Assembly: GCF_003935715.1 (NCBI RefSeq)
Contig: NZ_RHPP01000029.1
Location: 1 to 34,682 of the forward strand
Length of the DNA stretch: 34,682 nt
Reading direction: 5' to 3'
Source: Stenotrophomonas sp. 278
GTDB lineage: Bacteria > Pseudomonadota > Gammaproteobacteria > Xanthomonadales > Xanthomonadaceae
Positions within the stretch are counted from its first letter, which is position 1; every line of letters starts with the position of its first letter. A model generated the notes under the pieces. That model searched no databases. It was not told the DNA's origin and worked only from the letters and a program-made list of their open reading frames with translations. Of this stretch, positions 1 through 7,385 are shown piece by piece. Both the position numbers and the translations under genes were made by a program.

Positions 1-1
1 C

Positions 2-454
2 GGCGCGGCGTGGCCGGCGGTGGCCGCGCGCGATGCGCTGATCGCGTCGGTGTTCCGCACCCGCCACGGCGACGACTCGCACCGTGCGCGGCTGCGCGTT
101 GAGATCGGTCGGCTGCGCCGGCAGCTGCCGGACGGCGTGAGCCTGACCAGTCACGCGGACGGCTACCGGCTGGAGCTGTCCGCAGAAAGTGCCGTCATCG
201 TGCTGGAGCCCCCCTTCGATGACGCCCCCGACGTAGTGGCGGCACTGCTGGCGGACGGTGCGGGCTGGTCCAGTTCGGCGCTGGCATTGGCCCTGGGCAT
301 CAGCCAGCGCGGGGTGCAGCGGGCTTTGGCGGGCCTGCAGGCGCAGGGTCGGGTGCGCGCGAGCGGGCAGGGCCGGGCCCAACGCTGGCGGGCAGCACCG
401 CTGACCGGATTCACGACAATGTTGTTACTCCCCGGGCTGCTTCCGGACGATTAG
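2..454 (+). CDS. C-terminal part of a helix-turn-helix transcriptional regulator (5' end outside window)
   Basis: The reading frame is open from the window edge, so the N-terminus is missing; the GTG at 20 is internal. The first visible part contains RARLRVEIGRLRRQLP followed by a short wing-like stretch, resembling the winged-helix end of regulators that often carry an N-terminal GAF domain. A second HTH-like segment follows, roughly codons 95-120 of the visible part (SALALALGISQRGVQRALAGL), then a basic wing (GRVRASGQGRAQRW). Role by inference: a DNA-binding regulator. The propeller gene starts 43 nt downstream on the same strand and may be its partner or target. The GAF assignment rests on memory of related proteins, since that part is not in the window. 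Confidence 0.6.
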   Translation, partial: GAAWPAVAARDALIASVFRTRHGDDSHRARLRVEIGRLRRQLPDGVSLTSHADGYRLELSAESAVIVLEPPFDDAPDVVAALLADGAGWSSSALALALGISQRGVQRALAGLQAQGRVRASGQGRAQRWRAAPLTGFTTMLLLPGLLPDD

Positions 455-497
455 TGTCGGCAGCAGGCACTCCTTCCGACGTGCCAGGAGACGCATC

Positions 498-1151
498 ATG
501 AACAAGGCTTCCACCCCGACCCTGCATGACGCGCAGGTGCTGCGCGAATACGGACCTTTCAAAGGCGCAGACGCCATACACGGCGTCAGTTTCGACGGTG
601 AGCGGGTCTGGGCAGCGACCGGTCCGGCCCTGGTCGCCTTCGACCCCGCCAGCGGAACGCCGGTGCGCTCGTTGCCGGTCCCGTGCGATGCCGGCACCGC
701 GTTCGACGGCACCTACCTGTATCAGATCGCCGAAGCGCGCATCGACAAGATCGACCCGGTCAGCGGCAAGGTGATGTCCTCTATCCCTGCTCCGGGGGGC
801 GGCACGGATTCGGGCATGGCCTGGGCCGAAGGCAGCCTGTGGGTGGGACAGTACCGCGAGCGACGCATCCACGAGGTGGACCCGGACACCGGCAAGGTGC
901 TGCGTACCATCGAGTCGGACCGGTTCGTCACCGGGGTCACCTGGGTGGACGGCGAACTCTGGCATGGTACCGACGACGGCGAACGCAGCGACATCCGCCG
1001 CATCGATCCGGCCACCGGCCGCGTGCACGAGCGCCTGCAGATGCCCGAGGGCATGCATGTAAGCGGTCTGGAATCCGACGGCGCGCAGGTGTTCTACGCC
1101 GGCGGCGGCCGCAGCGGACGGGTTCGCGCGGTACGCCGTCCTGGCGCTTAA
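498..1151 (+). CDS. Small beta-propeller protein (SMP-30 / glutaminyl cyclotransferase-like fold)
   Basis: The protein has 217 aa, no signal peptide and no membrane segment. It is built of about five repeats with the pattern G-x-x-F/W-D/E-G-x-L/V-W followed by I-D-P-x-T/S-G-K (for example IDPVSGKVMSSI and VDPDTGKVLRTI). This is the blade pattern of PQQ-like, SMP-30 and glutamine-cyclotransferase propellers. The last blade (GLESDGAQVFYAGGG) closes the protein. AGGAG at 486-490 fixes the ATG at 498. No catalytic residues can be assigned, so a sensor, binding or lactonase-like role is only a guess. It follows the regulator at 2-454 and precedes the sigma-factor gene by 35 nt, which has its own promoter-like motif. 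Confidence 0.7.
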   Translation: MNKASTPTLHDAQVLREYGPFKGADAIHGVSFDGERVWAATGPALVAFDPASGTPVRSLPVPCDAGTAFDGTYLYQIAEARIDKIDPVSGKVMSSIPAPGGGTDSGMAWAEGSLWVGQYRERRIHEVDPDTGKVLRTIESDRFVTGVTWVDGELWHGTDDGERSDIRRIDPATGRVHERLQMPEGMHVSGLESDGAQVFYAGGGRSGRVRAVRRPGA

Positions 1152-1175
1152 CGTGACGCATTCGCATTTGGGCGC

Positions 1176-1181
1176 TACCAT
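1176..1181 (+). promoter_or_regulatory. Candidate -10 box of the ECF sigma gene
   Basis: TACCAT ends 5 nt before the ATG at 1187. GTGACG at 1153-1158 lies 17 nt upstream and matches the -35 consensus at four of six positions. A nearly identical GGCTACCATGC motif occurs again at 1750-1759 before the anti-sigma gene. Confidence 0.4.
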
Positions 1182-1186
1182 GCGGC

Positions 1187-1687
1187 ATGTCTTCCAACGC
1201 TTCGAACCTGACCGAACTGCTGATCCGCGAGCGGCCGGCGCTGCTGCGCCTGGTGCAGCGGATCCTGGGCGCTGATGGCGGTGCCGAAGATGTGATCCAG
1301 TCGGTCTGGTTCAAGGCGCGCGGGGTGGACAGCGCCCTGCCCATCGACAACCCGCGCGCCTACCTGTTTCGGCTGGCCAGCAACCTGGCCACCGATCACG
1401 GCCGCGAGCGCACCCGGCGCGCGCGGCTGTTGGCCGAGCAGCACCTGTGGGGACCCGACGAGGCGCTTTCCGCCGAGGAGCAGGCGATGGCCCAGGATGA
1501 ACTGCAGCGTGTGCTGGATGCCGCCGCACATCTGCCTGAGCCTACCCGCACCATCTTCCGGCTCAACCGGCTGCAGGGCCTGACCCAGGCCGAGATCGCG
1601 CGCCGGCAGGGAGTGTCCGTCACCACGGTCGAAAACCACGTCCGCGCCGCGCTGCGGCGGCTGGCGTGGGCGCGGCAGGGGCGCTGA
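1187..1687 (+). CDS. ECF sigma factor, FecI-like
   Basis: This 166-aa protein has the size and two-domain layout of extracytoplasmic-function sigma factors of the iron-responsive FecI group. Region 2 covers about residues 10-85 (AEDVIQSVWFKA, then NPRAYLFRLASNLATDHGR, the -10 recognition helix). Region 4 covers about residues 112-160 (LPEPTRTIFRLNRLQGLTQ, then EIARRQGVSVTTVENHV, the HTH that reads the -35). It is followed by a FecR anti-sigma gene and a TonB-dependent receptor with a signalling domain, which is the standard order of a cell-surface signalling system. By family knowledge the sigma factor is released when the receptor binds its ligand and then transcribes the receptor gene. No clear Fur box is visible upstream. 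Confidence 0.9.
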   Translation: MSSNASNLTELLIRERPALLRLVQRILGADGGAEDVIQSVWFKARGVDSALPIDNPRAYLFRLASNLATDHGRERTRRARLLAEQHLWGPDEALSAEEQAMAQDELQRVLDAAAHLPEPTRTIFRLNRLQGLTQAEIARRQGVSVTTVENHVRAALRRLAWARQGR

Positions 1688-1793
1688 GCCGGTGCCGTCC
1701 TTGGGGAAGGCGCGTGCCTGATCGTCATGGGACGAGAGTCTCCGCGCCGGCTACCATGCCGGATTGCGCCTGACACCGCCGCCACTGCCAGCC

Positions 1794-2768
1794 ATGAGCC
1801 CGCCCGAACCGTCACCCGCACCGCCGCTTGCCTCTGATCCCCCCGCCGAACAGGCGCGGGCATGGATCGCGTGGCTGACGTCGGGCGCTGTGGATGCGCC
1901 GCGCATGGAAGATTTCGAACGCTGGCTGGCGGTGCCCGGGCATCGGCGCGCCTTCGAATACGAGCGTCAACTGTGGCGCGTGCTGGGGCCGCCGGTTGCT
2001 GAAGAAGCCAGGCTTGCGCCGCGGCCGGGTCGCCGTCGCGCACGCTTGTCGCTGGCCGCCGCCGCAGCGCTGGCGCTGCTGTGGGTCTCCCCGGAAGCCT
2101 GGCTGCGACTGCGCGCCGATCACCGGACCGGCACCGCCGTTGCGACGGTGGCGCTGCCCGATGGCAGCGCAGCGGTCCTGGATGCCGATTCGGCCATCGC
2201 CGTGGACTACAGCGACACCCAGCGCGTGGTGCGGCTGCTGCATGGCCGGGTCTGGTTCAAGGTTGCGCCAGGCCATCCGCAGCCGTTCCGCGTGCTGGCC
2301 CAGGGCGGTGTGGTGGAAGACATCTCCACCGCGTTTGCGGTTGCCACCGCTGCCGATGGCGTGGAAACCGAGGTGGAGCAGGGCCAGGTGCGCGTGGCCG
2401 CGCGCGCCGACGGTGGCTGGACCTATCTGCTGGCAGGACAGCGCGCGGGGTTCGCACGCGGCGGTGCCGTGCAGCGGCATCCCGACCGCGCGCCTGATCG
2501 GATTGCCGCATGGCGCGAAGGCGAGTTGCTGCTCGATTCGACGCCAGTCGCTGACGCTGTGGCGCAGCTAGCACGTTACCGCGACGGAGCCACGTTCGTG
2601 CGTGGCGATCTGTCCACGCTACCCGCTGTGAATGCCGCATTACGTGTGGACCAGCCCGAGCAGGCGCTGGACGTACTGGCCGCCACCGCCGGCCTGGAGC
2701 TGATCCGTCTGCCGATGGGCGCGGTGATCGTGCAGGTGGCCACGCAGGACCGAACCACGCCGCGCTGA
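1794..2768 (+). CDS. FecR-family anti-sigma factor / signal transducer
   Basis: The product is 324 aa from the ATG at 1794; a TTG at 1764 would add 10 residues. Residues about 20-65 form the cytoplasmic DUF4880/FecR N-domain that holds the sigma factor (AWLTSG, then MEDFERWLAVPGHRRAFEY). A basic stretch (RPGRRRAR) precedes a single membrane helix at about 84-99. The periplasmic FecR domain spans about 110-205 (VALPDGSAAVLDADSAIAVD and VVRLLHGRVWFKV are typical). The C-terminal portion probably contacts the STN domain of the receptor encoded next. Length and layout are normal for the family. It lies 106 nt after the sigma gene and 155 nt before the receptor. Confidence 0.88.
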   Translation: MSPPEPSPAPPLASDPPAEQARAWIAWLTSGAVDAPRMEDFERWLAVPGHRRAFEYERQLWRVLGPPVAEEARLAPRPGRRRARLSLAAAAALALLWVSPEAWLRLRADHRTGTAVATVALPDGSAAVLDADSAIAVDYSDTQRVVRLLHGRVWFKVAPGHPQPFRVLAQGGVVEDISTAFAVATAADGVETEVEQGQVRVAARADGGWTYLLAGQRAGFARGGAVQRHPDRAPDRIAAWREGELLLDSTPVADAVAQLARYRDGATFVRGDLSTLPAVNAALRVDQPEQALDVLAATAGLELIRLPMGAVIVQVATQDRTTPR

Positions 2769-2923
2769 ACCAATCGGACCGTCCGTTGCGATTCTGCTTG
2801 GGGAAGCTGCGCGCCGGTTCGTCTTACCTCCCGAACGTACCCGCCGCCGCCACGTACTTCGCAGCGCCCGTTTTTCCCGCGGGAATGCCGCCTGAGCGGC
2901 TTGTCTCACTTACAGGTTTCAAC

Positions 2924-5848
2924 ATGTCTCTTGTTTCCCGCCGGGGCCTGCGTCCGTCCCGACTCTGCAGTGCGTTGCTTGCCGCCGGTTTGATCACCAC
3001 CTTCGCGTATCCGGCTTTGGCGCAGTCGCCTGACCCGTCCGCGTTGACCGCCACCCACCGCTTCGACATTCCCGCCCAGCCGCTCGCAGACGCGCTGCGC
3101 GCCTACATGCGCCAGTCCGGTGTGCAGGTGGCTTACCCGGCGGCATTGGCCAATGGCATCACCTCGAGCCCGGTCAACGCCGAGCTGGATGCGCAGTCGG
3201 CGCTGGCGCAGCTGTTGCTGGGCAGCGGGCTGGCCCCGCGTACGGTCGGCGCAGGCGCGATCACGCTGGAACGCGCACCGCAGGCCGCGCGTACCGACGG
3301 CGTGACCGTGACCCAGCCGCTGCGCGTGGCCGGTGACACTCTCCCCACCGGCAGTGCGCTGGACACGGCGCGCACGCTGGACACCTACCGCGCCACCGGC
3401 TCCAGCGTATATGTGCCGCGTGCCACCATCGAGCGCTTCCGTGGCACCTCCAACGCCGACATCGTCAAGGGCGTGGTTGGCGTGACCGCCGGTGATCCGC
3501 GTACCGCCAACGCGCTGGATCTGAACATCCGTGGCATCCAGGGCCAGAGCCGCATTCCGGTGATCATCGACGGTGGCCAGTCGACCATGGATACCTACCG
3601 GGGCTACGCCGGGCAGTCGCAGCGCACCTACCTGGACCCGGACCTGATCAGCAGCTTCACAGTCACCAAGGGGCCCAGCCTTGGCGCGAATGCGTCGGGA
3701 GGCATCGGTGGCGTCGTGGAAATGGACACGCTGAAGCTGGACGACGTGGTCCGCGAAGGCCAGGACAGCGGCCTGCGCGTGCGCAGCGGCATCTCCAGCG
3801 GCAGCGCGCGCGATCTGCCCGAATACGAAGGCGAGCCGGGTACCAGCCGCAACAGCCTGGGCGGGCAGTTCTTCAACATTGCCGGTGCGAAGCACTGGGA
3901 TCGCTTCGATCTGGTCGCCGCGTATGCATGGCGCGACACCGGCAATTACTACGCCGGCAAGCACGGTTACGACGATTTCCCGCAGACGCGGCGCACGCTG
4001 GCCCCGCTGAATCCGCCGAACACCGAAGTGTTCAACACCTCGTCCAAGTCCAATTCGGTACTGCTGAAAGGTACATGGCGAATCGATGACGCGCAGACCC
4101 TGGAAATGGGCTACCGCAATTACAGCGGCCGCCAGGGCGAGATCATGGCCTCGCAGATCATCCGCGTGAACCGCGATCGCGTGCCGCAGTGGGAGCCGGG
4201 CAGCGTGGACCTGGATGCCTACAACCTGCGCTATCGCTTCGCCCCGGGTAACGACGCGGTCGATCTGAAGGCCAACCTCTGGTACACCAACGCCGACAGC
4301 CTGATGTACAACGGCCTGACCGGCATCACGCCGTGGTACTTCGACCGCCGCACCGAGTGGTATGACGGCCCGACCTTCAACGAGAACCCCGGCTACAAGG
4401 ACGCCTACCGCAACAGCATGAACCAGGAGCGGTTCGGCCTCGACGTGTCCAACACCACGCTGCTGATGACAGACGCCGCCGGGTTGTTCACTTTCGACTA
4501 TGGCCTGTCTTTCAGCAATGAGGACGTGGGCCCGGGCAAGAACGCGCCGATCATGTTCGATGACCTGGTCAACAACCGTTTCCTGCGCAATGCCCAGCGC
4601 AAGGAATACAGCGCGGTGGCCTCGATGAAGTGGCAACCCGACGACCATTGGGAAGTACTGCTCGGCGGACGCTTCAACCGCGTGAGCATCCAGGACCGCA
4701 ACCGCCTGGCCACGGTCACCGAAGAGTCGGTGGTCGGCCAGTATCGCTACACCCAGCTGCTCGACGGCAATCCGGCGCTGCCGGCGTGGCGGGCCAAGCG
4801 CATCGCCATGCTGAACTGGTATCCGGACGCGAACGGGCAGTTCACCGAAGCCTCGCTGCTGGCCTCGCCGTACGAGAAGGGCACGGTCGCCGATATCACC
4901 GGTTGGAACTTCCACGACAACCCGGATACGGAAGATCTGATCGTGCCGACCGCATGGAGCTGGTCGCAGCCGATCAAGCGCACCGACAATGCGTTCATGC
5001 CGACCGCCAGCGTGACCTATCGCTTCAACGAGGACACGATGGTGTACGTGAAGTATGCCGAAGGTGTGAAGCTGCCCAGCCTGTTTGAAAGCACGCTGGG
5101 CCTGTTCACCGCGGCCAAGCCGGTGGACGGGGAGCTCAAGCCCGAACGCGCGGCGACCTGGGAAGTGGGAGCAAGCACGGTGCTGCACGGGGTGTTCGCG
5201 GATGGCGACCATGCCGCGTTCAAACTGGCGTACTTCAATACCCGCATTGATGACCTGATCACCCGCGACTACCGTACCCTGTCGGCGGGCTATATCCGCA
5301 ACATCGATCGCTTCAAGGTGTCCGGCCTGGAGTTCCAGAGTACCTACGACGCCGGCAAGGTATTTGCCGACCTGTCAGGCCACTACTACTTCGAGGCCAA
5401 GACCTGCGCGCCGGATATCGCTGCCGAGCGCCGGGCCTATGGCGTGCAGCGCAGGATCGCCGAGCTGGCAGCAACGCCGGACTGCGTGGACGGTGGCTTC
5501 GAGGGGTCCTACAGCAATACCCAGAATCCGCCGAAGTACACGGTGAACTTCACCTTGGGCTCGCGGCTGTTCGACGAACGGTTGAGCTTCGGTACCCGCG
5601 TGGTGCACAACGCCGGCCCGATCAGCAAGCTGGACAAGGAATGGAACGTCGGGCTGTCGGCGATCCAGCAGTTGTACCAGCCGGCCACGATTGTCGACGT
5701 GTTTGCCAGCTGGCAGGCCAGCCAGAAACTGGCGCTGGACTTCAACGTGGACAACCTGACCGATCGGTATTACCTGGACCCGCTGGCGCTGGGCGTGATG
5801 CCGGCTCCGGGCCGGGTGATGCGGTTGGCGTTGACGTACCGGTATTGA
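2924..5848 (+). CDS. TonB-dependent outer-membrane receptor with STN signalling domain
   Basis: The product is 974 aa from the ATG at 2924. That start gives a clear signal peptide ending ALA-Q near residue 33; an in-frame upstream start at 2786 would add 46 residues without signal-peptide character. Residues about 44-113 are a secretin/TonB short N-terminal (STN) domain (HRFDIPAQPLADALRAYMRQ), the part that talks to FecR. The plug follows at about 165-280 (DIVKGVVGVTAGD, VIIDGG, VTKGPSLGANASGGIGG). The rest is a beta-barrel ending in aromatic YRY. Barrel motifs EGVKLPSLFE and LKPERAATWEVG resemble the FRAP and NPNL-type boxes common in heme/hemoglobin-family receptors. Together with the nearby heme oxygenase this suggests heme or another iron source as ligand; the substrate is not proven. 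Confidence 0.9.
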   Translation: MSLVSRRGLRPSRLCSALLAAGLITTFAYPALAQSPDPSALTATHRFDIPAQPLADALRAYMRQSGVQVAYPAALANGITSSPVNAELDAQSALAQLLLGSGLAPRTVGAGAITLERAPQAARTDGVTVTQPLRVAGDTLPTGSALDTARTLDTYRATGSSVYVPRATIERFRGTSNADIVKGVVGVTAGDPRTANALDLNIRGIQGQSRIPVIIDGGQSTMDTYRGYAGQSQRTYLDPDLISSFTVTKGPSLGANASGGIGGVVEMDTLKLDDVVREGQDSGLRVRSGISSGSARDLPEYEGEPGTSRNSLGGQFFNIAGAKHWDRFDLVAAYAWRDTGNYYAGKHGYDDFPQTRRTLAPLNPPNTEVFNTSSKSNSVLLKGTWRIDDAQTLEMGYRNYSGRQGEIMASQIIRVNRDRVPQWEPGSVDLDAYNLRYRFAPGNDAVDLKANLWYTNADSLMYNGLTGITPWYFDRRTEWYDGPTFNENPGYKDAYRNSMNQERFGLDVSNTTLLMTDAAGLFTFDYGLSFSNEDVGPGKNAPIMFDDLVNNRFLRNAQRKEYSAVASMKWQPDDHWEVLLGGRFNRVSIQDRNRLATVTEESVVGQYRYTQLLDGNPALPAWRAKRIAMLNWYPDANGQFTEASLLASPYEKGTVADITGWNFHDNPDTEDLIVPTAWSWSQPIKRTDNAFMPTASVTYRFNEDTMVYVKYAEGVKLPSLFESTLGLFTAAKPVDGELKPERAATWEVGASTVLHGVFADGDHAAFKLAYFNTRIDDLITRDYRTLSAGYIRNIDRFKVSGLEFQSTYDAGKVFADLSGHYYFEAKTCAPDIAAERRAYGVQRRIAELAATPDCVDGGFEGSYSNTQNPPKYTVNFTLGSRLFDERLSFGTRVVHNAGPISKLDKEWNVGLSAIQQLYQPATIVDVFASWQASQKLALDFNVDNLTDRYYLDPLALGVMPAPGRVMRLALTYRY

Positions 5849-5921
5849 TCCCGGGGGTGACGGGCATGGCCCGTCACTACGCGGCGTCTCCCCCGGCTGG
5901 CGGCGTGGCGTGATGTATCCC

Positions 5922-5987
5922 GTAGAGCCGGGCTTGCCCGGCTGGGCAGGTGATGCATCTGTTTCAGCCGGGCAAGCCCGGCTCTAC
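5922..5987. repeat. Inverted pair of GTAG REP palindromes
   Basis: Two 22-bp REP units lie head-out: GTAG at 5922 followed by AGCCGGGCTTGCCCGGCT, and the exact reverse complement at 5966-5987 ending in CTAC. The spacer is 22 nt. The head plus GC palindrome matches the SMAG/GTAG REP family known in Stenotrophomonas. The pair sits between the receptor gene and the convergent DUF2789 gene and could fold into one cruciform. Confidence 0.85.
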
Positions 5988-6006
5988 GATCCCACGCATC
6001 AACGCA

Positions 6007-6252
6007 TCAGCGCGCCATCGCATCCGCGTGCAGCGCCTCATTGAGCTCATCCACGATGATGGCCCAGTCCGCATCGGATTTCAGCTGCTCGGCCAGGAAC
6101 TGGCGCTGGCCATCGTTCCAGAACGGCGCTTCGGCCACGGTCACGTCCGCCGGCAGCTGATGCTTGAGAATGAAGGCGGCAATACCGTCCTTGCTCGCAT
6201 CCAGCCCCAGCTGCTCGAAGAGGGTGGTCATGCGGGTTTCAGTGGTGTCCAT
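6007..6252 (-). CDS. DUF2789 family protein
   Basis: This 81-aa protein starts at the ATG at 6252, with GAGGA a few bases upstream on the minus strand; longer in-frame starts have no ribosome site. The sequence has the compact DUF2789 pattern: LFEQLGL near the start, then AFILKHQLP, EAPFWNDGQRQFLAEQL and DADWAIIVDELNEALH at the end. It is acidic and has no signal peptide, so probably cytoplasmic. The family has no established function known to me. It is convergent to the receptor gene and divergent from the heme oxygenase gene, so its place in the heme region may be accidental. Confidence 0.85.
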   Translation of the reverse strand: MDTTETRMTTLFEQLGLDASKDGIAAFILKHQLPADVTVAEAPFWNDGQRQFLAEQLKSDADWAIIVDELNEALHADAMAR

Positions 6253-6412
6253 CGGAAGTCCTCGTGGGGCGGTCAGGCTGGCATTATCGGCAACGGCAGG
6301 TGAGGATGGCATCGCCGGAATGGGGGAGCCGCCCGCAGTGCTGTAATCGGCTTGGGGCCGGTGGCCGCTCACGCGTCCTACTCCAGGTACCACCCACTAA
6401 GATGTGAATTGC

Positions 6413-7003
6413 ATGCTTGCCCTCGACACCCCCGACGCCACCCGCAGCCAGCGCCTCAAGGCCGCCACCCGTGACAGTCACGGCGCGCTGGATGCGCGCA
6501 TCATGGCCGGCGACATCTTTGCCAGCCGCGACCATTTCGCGCGCTTCCTGCGGGTACAGTTTCGTTTCCACCGTGATGTCGATGCGTTGTACGGCAGTGC
6601 GGCGCTGGACGCGCTGCTGCCGGATCTGGCCGAACGTCGCCGGCTGAACCAGGTCGCCCAGGACCTGCAGGATCTGGAACAGGCGCTGCCGACCCCGCTG
6701 GCGGCTCCGTTGCCCGCGGACCTGCCGCTGGCCGCTGCCCTGGGTTGGCTGTATGTGGCTGAAGGCTCCAACCTCGGCGGTACCGTGCTGTACAAGATGG
6801 CAGGAAAACTGGGACTGGATGCCGGCTTCGGCGCGCGCCACCTGGCCGCGCATCCGGACGGCGCGGCGCGCCACTGGCGCAGCTTCACCGCCGCGTTGGA
6901 CAGCGTGCCGTTGACTGCGGAGCAGGAGCAGCAGGTCATCGATGCCGCCGACGCCGCGTTCCGCAGCGTACATGCGCACGTGGAACAGGAGTTTGGTCAA
7001 TGA
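6413..7003 (+). CDS. hemO: Heme oxygenase, biliverdin-producing (HemO/PigA/BphO-like)
   Basis: This cytosolic enzyme opens heme to biliverdin, CO and Fe2+, freeing iron from imported heme or making the bilin chromophore of phytochromes. The product is 196 aa from the ATG at 6413. Family marks are the proximal-histidine region LKAATRDSHGALDARI with His23, and the distal-helix signature VAEGSNLGG at about 116-123, whose glycines pack over the heme. Length is typical for the bacterial PigA type. A TAAGAT -10-like box at 6398-6403 favours the ATG over the in-frame GTG at 6404. The downstream DUF454 gene begins 16 nt later and is probably cotranscribed. The receptor-signalling module upstream makes a nutritional role in heme-iron release attractive. 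Confidence 0.88.
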   Translation: MLALDTPDATRSQRLKAATRDSHGALDARIMAGDIFASRDHFARFLRVQFRFHRDVDALYGSAALDALLPDLAERRRLNQVAQDLQDLEQALPTPLAAPLPADLPLAAALGWLYVAEGSNLGGTVLYKMAGKLGLDAGFGARHLAAHPDGAARHWRSFTAALDSVPLTAEQEQQVIDAADAAFRSVHAHVEQEFGQ

Positions 7004-7019
7004 GGAGCCGTGACCGCTG

Positions 7020-7382
7020 ATGCGCTGGCTGTGGTTCGCACTGGGTTGGGTGATGGTGGCGCTGGGCGTCATCGGCGCGCTGCTGCCGGTGATGCCGACC
7101 ACCATCTTCCTGATTCTGGCGGTGGGTTGCTTCGCCCGTAGTTCGCCGAAGTTCGAGCGCAGACTGCTGGAGCACCCCAAGTACGGTCCCGCGCTACGGG
7201 CCTGGCGTGAGCAGGGCGCGGTAAGCCGCAGGGGCAAGGCGTTTGCCGCCGGCGGCATGGCGTTCGGGTTCGTGATGTTCTGCTGGGGGGCGCGTCCGTC
7301 GTGGCCGCTGTTGCTGGGGGTGGGGGCGTTCTTCCTGGCCAGCGCCATCTACGTGTTATCGCGCCCCACACCCGTACCGTAA
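7020..7382 (+). CDS. DUF454 (YbaN-like) inner-membrane protein
   Basis: This 120-aa protein has three hydrophobic segments: residues 3-32 (LWFALGWVMVALGVIGALLP), about 72-88 and about 92-112. The family motif LGVIGALLPVMPTTIFL followed by a short soluble loop (FARSSPKFERRLLEHP, KYGP) identifies DUF454/YbaN. The start is supported by AGGAG at 7003-7007, overlapping the end of the heme oxygenase gene, which indicates an operon. Function is unknown for the family; the tight linkage to heme oxygenase suggests, as inference only, a role around heme or iron. Its stop is just 3 nt from the stop of the convergent pyrophosphatase gene, leaving no room for an independent terminator. Confidence 0.85.
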   Translation: MRWLWFALGWVMVALGVIGALLPVMPTTIFLILAVGCFARSSPKFERRLLEHPKYGPALRAWREQGAVSRRGKAFAAGGMAFGFVMFCWGARPSWPLLLGVGAFFLASAIYVLSRPTPVP

Positions 7383-7385
7383 CCG

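Noticed and set aside
2786-2923. Upstream start for the TonB-dependent receptor at 2786
   Set aside because: The extra 46 residues contain no signal peptide, while the ATG at 2924 gives a standard one.
1100-2923. Fur box upstream of the sigma, anti-sigma or receptor gene
   Set aside because: I searched these gaps by eye for a GATAATGATAATCATTATC-like pattern and found no convincing match.
2906-5212. 768-codon minus-strand reading frame opposite the TonB-dependent receptor
   Set aside because: A typical antisense shadow in high-GC DNA. The plus-strand protein has clear domains along its whole length.
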